From positions 88,480,001 to 88,544,000 of the forward strand of contig NC_134013.1 in the NCBI RefSeq assembly GCF_040712315.1: a DNA stretch of 64,000 nt, written 5' to 3'. Position numbers and translations under genes: made by a program. This DNA is from Castanea sativa. Its lineage: Eukaryota; Streptophyta; Magnoliopsida; Fagales; Fagaceae. Shown here piece by piece: positions 46,101-58,600 of this stretch (position 1 is the stretch's first letter; every line of letters begins with the position of its first letter). Below the pieces are notes generated by a model. It saw nothing but the letters and a program-made list of their open reading frames with translations, made no database searches and was not told the DNA's origin.

Positions 46101-49100
46101 TCCTAATCTAAGCAACTTCTTTTTGAAGACGTCTATCTATGTTATCCCTACCCGGTTATTATCTTTATTTTTTCTTGTATACCATAAGTAATATTCTGTA
46201 AGTTAAATTTCTCTAGATTTCCATTAGTTTCCCAATTAAAAACCTTCTATTCCAAGTGCCTATAAAAATCTTATTCTCTTGGACTAACAGTGAGAACTGT
46301 TACCCAATTTTTATTTCACCCAAGTGCCGATGTAGCGTTTTGTTTACAGGGAATGCCCAAGCTAACCCTTGCTCACTTTCATTGCATCTGGGGTTGGATG
46401 CAGTGTGTCACTAGTAGGGGATATGAGGATATCTTAACATGTATTTGTAGTGGATCCATTCATAATAAAATGGCTAAATTTTAAGCTGGTAATCAATTTA
46501 TCACAACCCTCTTCTTCTTTTTTGGACTTGGGACTGGTTGTGAACATAATATATGACACTAAGCAAATACAAATGTGGAGTTCTCTACATACCCATCATG
46601 CATACTAAATCTCACATCAATCCATTCATTTTCTATCAGATCCACATTCCACAAGCTCATTTTTAAATTGCAACAGTATATGGATAAGACAATTCTTGGT
46701 TCCTAACTGAATTGATATTTGACAAGCATGATGCATAAAGGGAGGGAATGAATGCATTGGTGGCTTTACCAACGTATAAATCTTATAAAAAAAACAAAAA
46801 AAAAAAACTAATGGAACAGTATAAAAACCAATTAAATTTTACACTGGTGTCAATGGGCCTTTCCTTTTGCGTGTTGTGAGAGTGCAAAAGCAATGTAGAC
46901 TAGCTCTTTATAGAGAAAGTATAGTTTCTCAATGTTCTGTGATTGTCTCTACCAAGGTTTGTATGGTTTCTGATGTAAAGTGGTATTACTATCTTTCTAT
47001 TATATATATATATACTCTCTTCCTTAAGATACTGACTATCTCTTTCATCTTTTATTTTTATTGCAATAGGTATCTGGGCCTAGGTCTTATGATGTTATAG
47101 CAAAGGAGTACCATGCTGCACGGTTGGAAGCAACAAAAGCCAAGGAAAAAAGGGATAAGAAAAGCCAGGAGCAGGCAGGCAATATCATCCGCAAACTTAA
47201 ACAAGAATTGGCTGCCCTAGGTTAAAAATTATAATATTTTTTCCTGATTTATATTAAGCATTATTTTTTTAGCACATTTTTTAATCTGCTGTTTAATTTT
47301 TCTGAGCAGGATTATCAGATAACATCATGGCATTAGAAGTAGAACATGAACAAGCTGGTGTTTGTACATCTGGGGACACAATTACGAGTTCCATGCCTTA
47401 CAGTTACTCTGAGATAACAACATTGTGCAATGTTGAAGATGGTTTGCCCTTTGTTGTGGGTGCAGATGAATCAACATTTGATGGAAATGATGTGGATTTC
47501 TGTGGCTCAAAGGAGAATTCAATCAAATCTTCTCCTAGTTCACCTATTCAGGAAAAACCTGCTACGGAAGAAGAGTCAGATGATGTAGAGCTTGGTGGTT
47601 TCTTTTCAGAAGATGCGACATCTAATGATGTTTTGCCTCCTGAAGTTTTGAAACTTCAGAAGCAAGAAAAGATGAGAAAATTATATAATGAGAAGAATTT
47701 AGAAAAGTTGGATGGCATCTGGAAGAAGGTAATTTATTAGATGGCATTTGGAAGTAATACCATTGATTATAATATGAAATATTTGACTTGTAATCAAATT
47801 TAAGTGATGTGTAGCTTTTACTTCTCATATTTAGCTGGAAATAGATACAGTTCAAAAGGTTTTTGGTGCTGTAATTTTGTGTTAGAAGACTCTAAAAGTA
47901 CAGTATTTGATGCGTGACTGTAACTTCATAAAAAAATGATGCACCATTGTAATTAGGGGTGTACATCAAACCCACCAACCCAATCCAACTACCGATGCCT
48001 TGGGTTGGTTTTCGTGGGTTGGGTTGAGTTGGAATTTTATTTTGAGTTTCGGGTTGGGTTAGGTTTAGGTTGATGGTTTTTTTAACTCACTATATATATA
48101 ATTTTATTTTATTACACTTATTTAATTTTTTTTGTTTTATTTATTTAGTATTTTAAGAATTGGTTTTGATGAATTTGGAAATTCGCAATATAATTTAAGC
48201 ATATTATGTGAATTGTAATAATTTGTTATAAAAAAATTAAATAATTAATGAGAATCCAAGTTTTTACAAGGCATGAAACACATAATCACCCTATCCATAA
48301 AAAATCAAAAAAACATGTAAGCACAACCCACCGATCCAACTGTGGGTTGGGTTGGGTTGGGTTGCCGAGCCAACCATGGGTTGGGTTGGTTTCTATGCAT
48401 GTGATGGGTTGGGTTTAGTTGAAAAATCTTTCCAACCCAATCCATGCACACCCTCAATTGTAATAAAGTGGCATGTCCACATTTCTGTTTACCATATAAA
48501 AAATCTTATATCTTTTCTAATTGGTGGACTCATATTAGAACTTCAAAATGCTTATTGTTTGTCCTCTTTTTGCTTTTCATGTCGCTTGTATGCTTTTATT
48601 TATTTCCTATTTGTTGCAATTTTTATCTGATTTTCATTGTATTCTGTGATATGCAATGATAGGGGGACCCACAAAAAATTCCCAAGGCTGTTCTTCATCA
48701 ATTATGTCAAAGATCAGGGTGGGAAGCTCCGAAATTTAATAAAGTACATAGCAAAGGAAATAGTTTCTCCTATACTGTCAGTGTTTTGCGTAAAGCTAGT
48801 GGGAGGGGCAAGAGCAGAAAAGCTGGGGGACTGATTACCCTTCAGCTTCCAAATCAGGATGAAACTTTTGAATCTGCTGAGGTACTCTCACTATTCCCTG
48901 TGCCGTTCATGCTAGTTGAATAGTAGAATATGAGGTATTAGGGTCAAGGGAGATAAAAGAAGAACGGAGAGAAATTTGAGAAAAGGTCTAGGGCTGCATT
49001 AGTCAGTCCCTTACCCTAGCACATATTTATATAAAGGTTTATGGCATGATTACAAGAATATATAAATATAAAATATCATGCTAATGTAAAAAAAATAGCA

Positions 49101-52100
49101 AGAAGTACTGTGAACAATGCTCATATATTTTCGTACTGCATATGTATATGTATGTTGATGTCCTAATTGTTTCATTTTTATTTTTAACATCTTGTAGTGG
49201 TCTGGACTCTGGACTTCTGGGTCATTGATGTAGATTTTGACATTATAGATGCATTTAGCTTGTATCATTTATCTGCACACAGAAAAAAAAGAAAAAGAAA
49301 AAAAAGATGCATTTAACTTGTGTTAATATATTGTTAATCTTTTAATATTTGTTCACTTGGTTTTGTTTTTGGTTGTTAATTTAATGTTAGTTCACTTCAA
49401 TCATCCTCCACTTTGGTATCTTATTAAACAAAAATGGTGATATTATTCCTCAATTAATTAAGAGTTTCGATTTATACCTGGATTTCAGGGTTTTATTTAT
49501 TTATTAAATTATAGTTTTGCTTCGAAAAATTATAGTTTTGCTTCTTCCGACATTTTACATACTTATGTAGAATGCACAATGGGTCTTTGTCCATCTCACT
49601 GGAAATTCTTAAAGTTTGTTGATAGGCTACAATGGTCTCTAGCTGCCCGAATATTTATCAGCTGAGGATTTGATCCGACAGGGTATTATTGGGTTATATT
49701 TTTATGGTTAGAAAGGAGGTCGGACTATTGAAACATGCATAGTCTTTGGATGTGAAACTTTTATGCCTAATATGAATTTAGGGATGATGGTGGTGTGTTT
49801 GTAAACATTCATGTTATTATTTTGGCTAATCATGGTTGGCAATGAGATGGAAATGATCTTTTAATTGAAAAAATTGGGGTTTGAATTTTTTATATTGATG
49901 TAAAAAGAGGACCTTGGGATTTTTACTGCTTGTTTGTGTCTTTAGTACAGTTTTTTTTTTTTAAAATTCTCATTACACTTTGGTAGGATCATCCTTTCGT
50001 CTCCCTTTTCCTTTTTCTAAAACTTTGTTTTCATCACTAGTGATTTTATCTTTTATAAGGGGTTTTCTCCTTCCATTTGTAGAATGGGTGGTTTGTCTTC
50101 CCTCCTTGTATCCCATTTAATATATATATATATATATAGTCAACTCACATGTTGGATAATTGGCTGGCTACTTGTGAATATAACTTATATGAATTATTTT
50201 GATGACAGGACGCACAGAATAGAGTGGCAGCATTTGCTCTTTGTCAATTGTTTCCAGATCTCCCAGTTCACCTACTAGTTACGGAGCCCTATGCTTCTCT
50301 TGTCATGCAGTGGAAGGAAGGTGACTTCTCTTTTTCCCTTCTCTAAGATCTATTGTTGAAACTATTAAAAGTGTTTGAATTCTTTGTATATTAATTGCCT
50401 TTTTCAAGATTAGTTAATAAATATCTTTGGTAGTTTGAGATTATATTGTTTATCGGGGTAGTCAAAATGTCATGTAAGTGTCGTTGGCTATTGCTATAAC
50501 ATTTGAGACCTTACAGGGGAATCATTGGCCGACGTGGAAGACACTGTGGAAGATCGGAGGGCTAATTTTGTGGATTCATTATTGAATGCGGATCACTCTA
50601 GCTCAGCTGCTTCTGATGATGTTACAGCTTGTTTGCCTCCAGAAAAATTTCAGAAGCTCCGTGTTGAAGAAAATGAAAATTCGACTCTTGCCGGCTCTGA
50701 TTCATTAGTTGATAGTATGTTCATTCATTTATCCCTTCCATATCTTGTTCTTTGTGTGCCAATAAGCTCAGGCTCAAATGTGAGAGAACAATTTCAAATA
50801 TTTTATCAGCTAGTACAATAAAGCTCTTAGCTTGATAAGTGTTATGTTTCAGACATTAGGTGGATGCTAAACTAACTGGTCATTGATTTACTTTCAAAAA
50901 ACATAGGTCCAAAATTTGTAAAAAAGTTTTAGTGGGGGCCAAGTCAATTTGTATTATTGAAACGTAAAAACAAATATAATTTTGATTTATCTTTCTTAAC
51001 TTTGTCAAGGTCATGTTGCAGGAGTAAATCAAAGGAAAGAAGCAGAGAGTGCATATTTGAGACAGAAACATGAGAATAAAATGAAAATGCAGAGATACAA
51101 GGTTGTTATATTCTTTTTTCAATTCTCTCTTTATCAGGAACTCCCTTCAAGTAGGCTTCAACTTTTAAACTTTTACTTGTATTATTCTGAAAGCCTTGTA
51201 TTTTGTTGGCATTTATCTAGTACCTCAGGAGGTGTAACATTTGCTGGGTCTTAGGCATTTTATTCAATCTTGAGGACCTTGAGTCTAATTTCACCTTTCT
51301 TTTGAAACATGGCCTGTTCTATATGTGTTTTTCTTCCCCCCCCCAAACACCACTCCCCCCATACAAGCAAACTGAATCAATTTGTTGTATGTATATTTTC
51401 TTTATTTGCTTCTTAATAATTGTGAGTTTCATTATGTTACAAGATCTTATTGTTTGGGGTCAGCAGTATGTGTTTGGGAAAGTCACATAAATATGCTGGA
51501 TAATTATTATATTCCATGCTGTTAGTACTTTGCATGGCTGCGGTTTTACTCCAATTTTTGCCATTATAGTTCTTTTAATATCTCCTTGTGCATTATTAGT
51601 ACATACATTATGTTTTTCTCTATGTTCTATAATACTTGTTATTCCCTTTAGGACATGTTGAAAACTAGAGCTGCACTTCCTATTGCTGCTTTGAAGGGTG
51701 ATATTCTGCAACTATTGAAGGAGAATAATGTTCTTGTTGTTTGTGGTGAAACGGGCTCTGGGAAGACAACTCAGGTAAAGATTAATTAGTTTGCAGTGAT
51801 GCATACTACTTATGGGTGTATTATTTTTAGAGCTTTGGTGCTGCCATTGTTACTCTTCTCCAATTCTCATTTTTAGATCATATTTATATAAAATTGCCTA
51901 GAGGGGTGGGGGATGATAAGTTTCTTTGGAAGTTTACTGGGAGTGGCAATTTCGATGTTCCTTCTTTTTATAGTGCTATCCATGGAAATAATGCCTATCT
52001 ATTTCCATGGAAGAGTTTTTGGCATGTGATGGTCCCCAAGAGGGTGTCGTTCTTTTTGTGGTCAGCTGGGTGGGGTAAGATTCTCACAATTGATAATCTC

Positions 52101-55100
52101 AACAAGAGAGGTTTATTGCTCATCAATTGGTGTTGGATGTGTCGTTGCAGTGGAGAATCAGTCATCTTTTGATCCACTATGAGATTGCTGATGCTTTATG
52201 GAGTGAAGTATTTAGGATTTTTGGGATTCAATGGGTGTTGCTGGACAAGGTGGCATCCTTAGCTTTGGTTGGCGCAATTGGTTTGAGAAACATTCCTTGA
52301 ATGTATGGAATTTGGTGCCAGTGTGTATGATGTGGTTAGTGTGGAAAGAACGAAATAGTTGCACATTTGAATAGATCAAGACCTATTGATCAATTGAAGT
52401 CTTTGCTGCTCGTTACCTTGTATGATTGGTCTCGGACATGGAGTTTTACTAATTGTACTTCAATTTTTTATTTCCAAATTTCTCTTAGATTTTCCTATTG
52501 ATTTACTTGTATATTTCCAAGGTGCTTTATGTTCATCATTGAACATTGAGTAGCCTTTTCATTTTCTATAAATTTCTATTACTTCACAACAATGTGTTAT
52601 CTAATTGGCATTTTATGTAGGTTCCACAATTTATCTTGGATGAAATGATTGAATCAGGATGTGGTGGACAATGTAACATTATATGCACGCAACCAAGAAG
52701 AATAGCGGTGGGTATCTCAATTCAGTTGTGTATTGCCTTAATCTTGCAATCAACATTACTTGTTCAACTCAAATGTAAAGCATCTTTAGTTTCTTGGTTA
52801 ATTTGTTAACTCTGTTGTTCATGCATGTTGCTTCTTGTTATACAAGGTTATGTATGATACCTGGATTGTGTGAATAAGATCTGATTGGATTGTATGAGTG
52901 TAAGTGTTAAATGGTTGTGTGTTGAGTTCCACGTTGGGTATTTACTAGGTTGAGCTTGGCTATACAAGTGATTATAATGAGCACTAATTGTAACTTGACT
53001 AGTCTCTTTGAGATGTTGTGTAAATGTGGCTGGAACTTCCTTGGGCCATGACAAAATTAGAAATAACCAGATAATGCTGTGTGGGGTAGGAGTTGTAGCA
53101 TAAGGCAGGACCTGATAAGACATTAAGGATTCAAGCGAGGGTGCTTATAATACCTTGGATTGTGTGGATCAGATTTATTGGATTGTTTGAGTGAAAGTTT
53201 TTCACTAGAATGCGCTACGTCCCACATCGGGTGTTTTCTAGGTTTATTTGGGCTATATAAGTGAGTACGAAGAACCCTAATTATAGTTTGACTCTTTGTG
53301 GGACAACACAAATGTAGCTAGTGATTCCTCAGATCGTGACACTATTCTCACAAATAAGATTGTCCATATTATTCTGCATAAATCCAGTAAAGTGAAATAG
53401 AAAATGATATTGGAGCTGGTCTGGAGCTTAGGTAGTAAAGTGGCATGGGGTGTGGGAAGGTCCTAATACCAATCTTTCTAATAATTTTGTTTTTGATTGG
53501 TAAATTAAACACACACCTTGTGGGCCTTGAACCCTCAACCCTACTCTCCACCTAGCACTTGCAAGAGGAAGAGGTGCTAGTGGAGCTCGATAACCTTACC
53601 AATAATTAAAAAAATTATTATTATGTGGTATTTCTTGTAAAAAATAATGTGTTACATTGCATACAACCTAAAGATGTCATAGATAAAATGCTCTTACATA
53701 TCACAGATTTGGACAAGAAAACCCTTCCTATCACCCTTTGGTTGGAGATTTAAATTGAAACTTATTTACTCCCCAGGGTGGGTCCAAAGGGCCCTGCCTT
53801 GGTGAGGTTACCGTCATAATAAAAAATATTGATATGTAACATATGTTGATATATGAACCTAGAGTTCTGGGGTTTGAGGGATACTCTGGTGGTTCTAGCA
53901 CCTCTTGTGTTGCCTGGGCACCAGGATTCGGACCATTCCCCCCCCCCCCGCCTTTACCTAGGAAAAAAAAAAGCACTTAGAGTGCTACTACACTTTAGTT
54001 TCTTTCTGAATTTCACTTCAAGTACTATCTCAAGCTTTATATTGACAAGAAAAGCAATGACAATGAAGCTGTTTTATGATCCCCAACAAGGTAAATGCCC
54101 CTGATTCTCATGAGGTTAACATCAGAAATGGTTAATCTGCCTCTGTACATTTTTTTTTTGAAGTTCAATTCTCTGATATAGGGAAATTGGCACAAATTAA
54201 AATATTTCATCTATCTGATTATTATGCTTCAAATCATTACCCTGTTGCTTGAAATCGTGTAGTTGGTAGTCATTTTCTTGCAAATATTGTCTTGATGGTG
54301 GCTTGGGTTGCTTGGCTCTACCTTTTCTATTCTAGTGCAGGTCTATTTGAGGCTTGTTTAGGGGCATTATGAGGCAGTATGACAGCTGCAAATGCACTGG
54401 TGGAAACATATTATCTCTATTTAACTTATTATCCTCATTGTTTGTTAATCATCCTTTGTGATTATTGTTATTAATCCTCGAAAAACATATTTAATCTGGA
54501 CTGGTTGATACTATGTTATAAAACTGCCATGTTAATCATTAGGAGATAGATTTTTGCATAATTTTCTGCAAATAATTTTAATTTTGAGATTGCTTTATAC
54601 TGAAACACAGGGCAGGCTTTTATTTCTTACTTGGCAACTGTTGTTTATCTTTGCTGTGTTGTATTGTAGGCTATTTCTGTGGCTGAAAGAGTTGCTGATG
54701 AGCGCTGTGAACCTTCACCAGGTTCAGATGGTTCTTTGGTTGGTTATCAAGTCCGTCTTGATAGTGCAAGGTGTTCATATGCCTGCTCAACTAATTGGTT
54801 TTTTATGGTGCTTATAATATCAGAGGCATCATCTTATATTGCTTTGACTGCATTTTGTTGTTATTTTTTCAGTATTCTATAGTTCTACACGATCCATTTT
54901 TTTAATCTCAAATCTTTTTCATAGACACACAGTTTTGGAGTTCAGTTGTGATTTCAGATTCTGCCTTATGTTTCTATCTTTTTGGGTTTCTCTTTCGTTA
55001 GTAATCTGATGTTGACGTGTTTGGCTAAGATGTTCTTGATAGTATATAGAATCAAGTGTTTGCAATTTTGTTTGGTGTGCGTATATAAACTAGCAGAGAG

Positions 55101-55591
55101 AGTTACTGATCACCATCAGGATACTTAAGACTAAACTCAAGTAGTAATCATGTTAGCAGTGCCAATTGAAATGTACCTTTCACTTTATATATATGTGTGT
55201 GTGTGTTAACTGTATTACTTATATTTGCTTTAATTTTGTGATCTCAGGAGTGAAAAAACAAAGCTTCTTTTTTGTACTACGGGCATTCTTCTGAGAAAAT
55301 TTGCGGTATGCCCTTCTGTTTGATTGGGTGATGTTACTGAATCTATTGTAATCTCTATGGTACTCATGCTGATTTTTGATTTCATATCAGATCTAAATTT
55401 TGATTGTTATGTTGTTACCTATCCAAAAAAGAAAATTGTTATGTTGTTGTGGTGGTGGTTGTTTTGGTTCTAGTACTATAATTTTACATGCCTATAAATT
55501 GTGTAGATGCTTGAAATGCTTTACTTCACGAACCCTTACTGATCTATCAATGGCAACCTAGCTATTTTAAATTATTATTATGCTGTCTGAC

Positions 55592-55623
<32 letters not shown>

Positions 55624-58600
55624 TTATTTTTCCCAATTTTAGTGGATAAATCACGTCACTAATCTTTCTCTTTGTCCTTCCCTTTTCTTGCTGCAGCCTT
55701 AAAAATCTAGTATTTACTCCCTCCATCCCAATTTGTTTGTCTTGTTTGAAAAGTCAATTTTTTTAAGGGAACACCATTTATTGTTTTGTTTGCCTTATAA
55801 AATTGTATAAGTTTACAAAACTACCCTTAAATAAATTTATCAACTTTTTTTTAAAAATAGTTATTCTTAATGAGACAATTAAAAAGGTGCCCCAATTAGA
55901 TTGATTTTTTAAAAGTATTTGTTAATTTTCTTTTCAAATGGTTTTGAAAATAAAGTAGGAGTATAATAGGAACATTAGTAAATTAATGACTTTTATTTTT
56001 AGAAATAGGACAATATTTTGGGATATCCCAAAATGGAATAGAGGACAAACAAACTGGGACGAAGGGAGTATCATTCAAAGTGAAGTGAACATAACATTTA
56101 TTTAAGATAATTCTTTGATTAAAATAAAAAGAAAAGCCTATACTTGAAATGCCACTCCACTTTTTTTTTAATGATTAAATGTCATTTAGAATATACTCTT
56201 TTCTTTCATTTTAATTAAAGGCTTATCCTAAATTAATTAATTGGTATAAGACTTAGTTGAGTTAAGTTGGTTGTGTTTCATACATTACCTTTAATGATAC
56301 ATAATAATTATTTCACCAAATTGTTTCAGATTAATGAATTTCTTGTGATTACAACCATTATTAGTATAGTTTAAAGCGGTCATTAGAAGTGACTGCCTGG
56401 TGTCCATTTTTTTAATATTCTATACTTGGTTTGACATTTGCACGTGTGACTTAAATATTTTTAACTTACCAAAGTTATTGTTTCATGATGATATGACTAG
56501 TTATATATTAGGGGAAGTATTGTATTATTATGTTATTCTTCCCCTTAGAAGCACATTAACCTTAATTGTTATGTTTTTCAATTTCAGGGGGACAAGAACT
56601 TGAGTGACATCACACATGTCATAGTTGATGAAGTGCATGAACGGTCTCTATTGGTGAGTTAGTTTAACTTTAGGTAGTTTTAAAAAATAAGGTATTGGGT
56701 ATTTAAATAATTAGTTGATTTGCATTAGCCATTTCGTAGTTGATCAAATGCATGAATGGTTTTGATCTGGTAGGGAGAACTTAGGTCTTGTGTAGATCTG
56801 ATATGAATTGTTGTTATTTTGGTTCATGATTTTTGCCCCACAGTACATCCCCAATGTACATGGGTTGGCTTCTTCATTAATATAGTTGTCATTACCTATC
56901 AAAAAAAAGATCTTATATGAATCTGCCAAAGTGACAGAAGCAACATTGAGATGAAGTTGTTGTTCACCCATAGCAACCTTTTTTCTTTATTAGTAAATTA
57001 CACACACAACGCGCGCGTGTGCAGTGTGTCAATTCATGAATTTCCCCTTACCCTATTGTTATATGTGTAAGGTGCTATTTGGGTTAGAGCTGATTAGCGT
57101 AGTACACACTTAAAAGCAATAAGCCCAAGCTCCTTGGTTGCATCAAAAGCTCTTGAGATAGAAACTCCTGTTTAGTTAACCAATCTGCTCTAAAGCTAGC
57201 TAATTTGACAACCTTTGAAATGGAAGTGGTTCTCCACTTAATTATGTCAAAGTCTCTTAAATGAATTAATAATAATCAATGGTCCTAGAACATTGTGTTT
57301 GGTCCATCTTATTAAATTAGAGGACTTATATATCTGAAACTAATCTTGTTTGCTATCTGATTGCAAAGAGATTTGGATTAACAGTTCCATATCCTACTGG
57401 CCAAGATCAGGAGAATTAAATATGTAAGGTCACCAATTTCTACTTGCATTAGGGTATCAAAATCAGAGTTGACATTAAATTTGGCTGCTAACTGGGGGTA
57501 AACCTCTTTGAATATGCAGAACATGGCAATGTTTCAGTATAAGGCCACTCCCACTTGTTGCAAGGCTAATATCAAAAAAATTTCAGGCTAATTAAGAGCG
57601 AAAAGGAAAACAAATGATCTGATTCTGAGAATTTTTTGTTTTTGAATTAATGTTAAAATTTACTCTATATATTCTTATTATTTTTAGTAATGTTGATGAA
57701 TCGCTTTCATGGAAATGGTGCATACAATTGGCTTGATAAAAATGTAATCACAATATCACAATTTCAATCATTTTAGTAGCATAAATGTTGGCAATTGTAA
57801 CATAGTTCCTGTCACTCCTCTGCCTTGCTTGATGGACAACATATTTACTTTTGGTTTTACTTGAGTTAATTTTGTGTGACTTGTAACACTTGTTTGCCTT
57901 AGATGCATAAGTGACTGTAAAATCTGTGCCACCTAGAGGTTGGTGATCTTATTTGTTTGTCAGTAGGTGGAATAAGTATTTAACATTCCTCTTCTCATAT
58001 GGTTAAGTTTATTGGGTTTGCATTTCATTTATTTACTTTGTTTAAAAGCCTGTTATTATGTGTGATCTCCTGTACAGAGAGAATCTGACTAACAATATGG
58101 AAGTTGTAACAGGAAGAAATAAAGACTGACTTGAAAAAGGAGTAAATAATTGGCTAGTTTTTTTTTTCAGGGTGATTTCCTACTCATTGTTTTAAAGAAT
58201 CTGATAGAGAAGCAATCTGCTCATGGCGCACCAAAACTGAAAATCATCCTTATGTATGCAATTTTGTACTTTGTTGTATTGTATAATTATGCATATCTTG
58301 TCTGTTTTCATCTTTAGTGAGCTTGTCTTGATTTTCTTGACTTATTTATGTTCTAAATGTTCAGGTCTGCAACTGTAGATTCCAATTTGTTTTCCAGATA
58401 CTTTAGTAACTGCCCTGTAATTACTGCAGAAGGCAGAACTCATCCTGTGACAACTTACTTTCTTGAGGATATATATGAAAGCATTAGTTATCACGTTGCT
58501 TCAGATTCTCCAGCTTCTATAAGGAACGAAACATCCACCAATCAAAGGGTATCTTATTATTGAGTACTAGATTATTCTCAATTTGATATGGAATTATTAA

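Noticed and set aside
53480..53600. Possible SINE in reverse orientation
   Set aside because: A weak B-box-like GGTTCAAGGCC is visible on the minus strand, but no A box at the right distance and no flanking target-site duplication.
53731..53976. Second possible SINE or open frame with a GGTCCGAATCC box on the minus strand
   Set aside because: The B-box-like motif stands alone. The A box, tail and target duplication were not found, and the open frame is interrupted by homopolymer.
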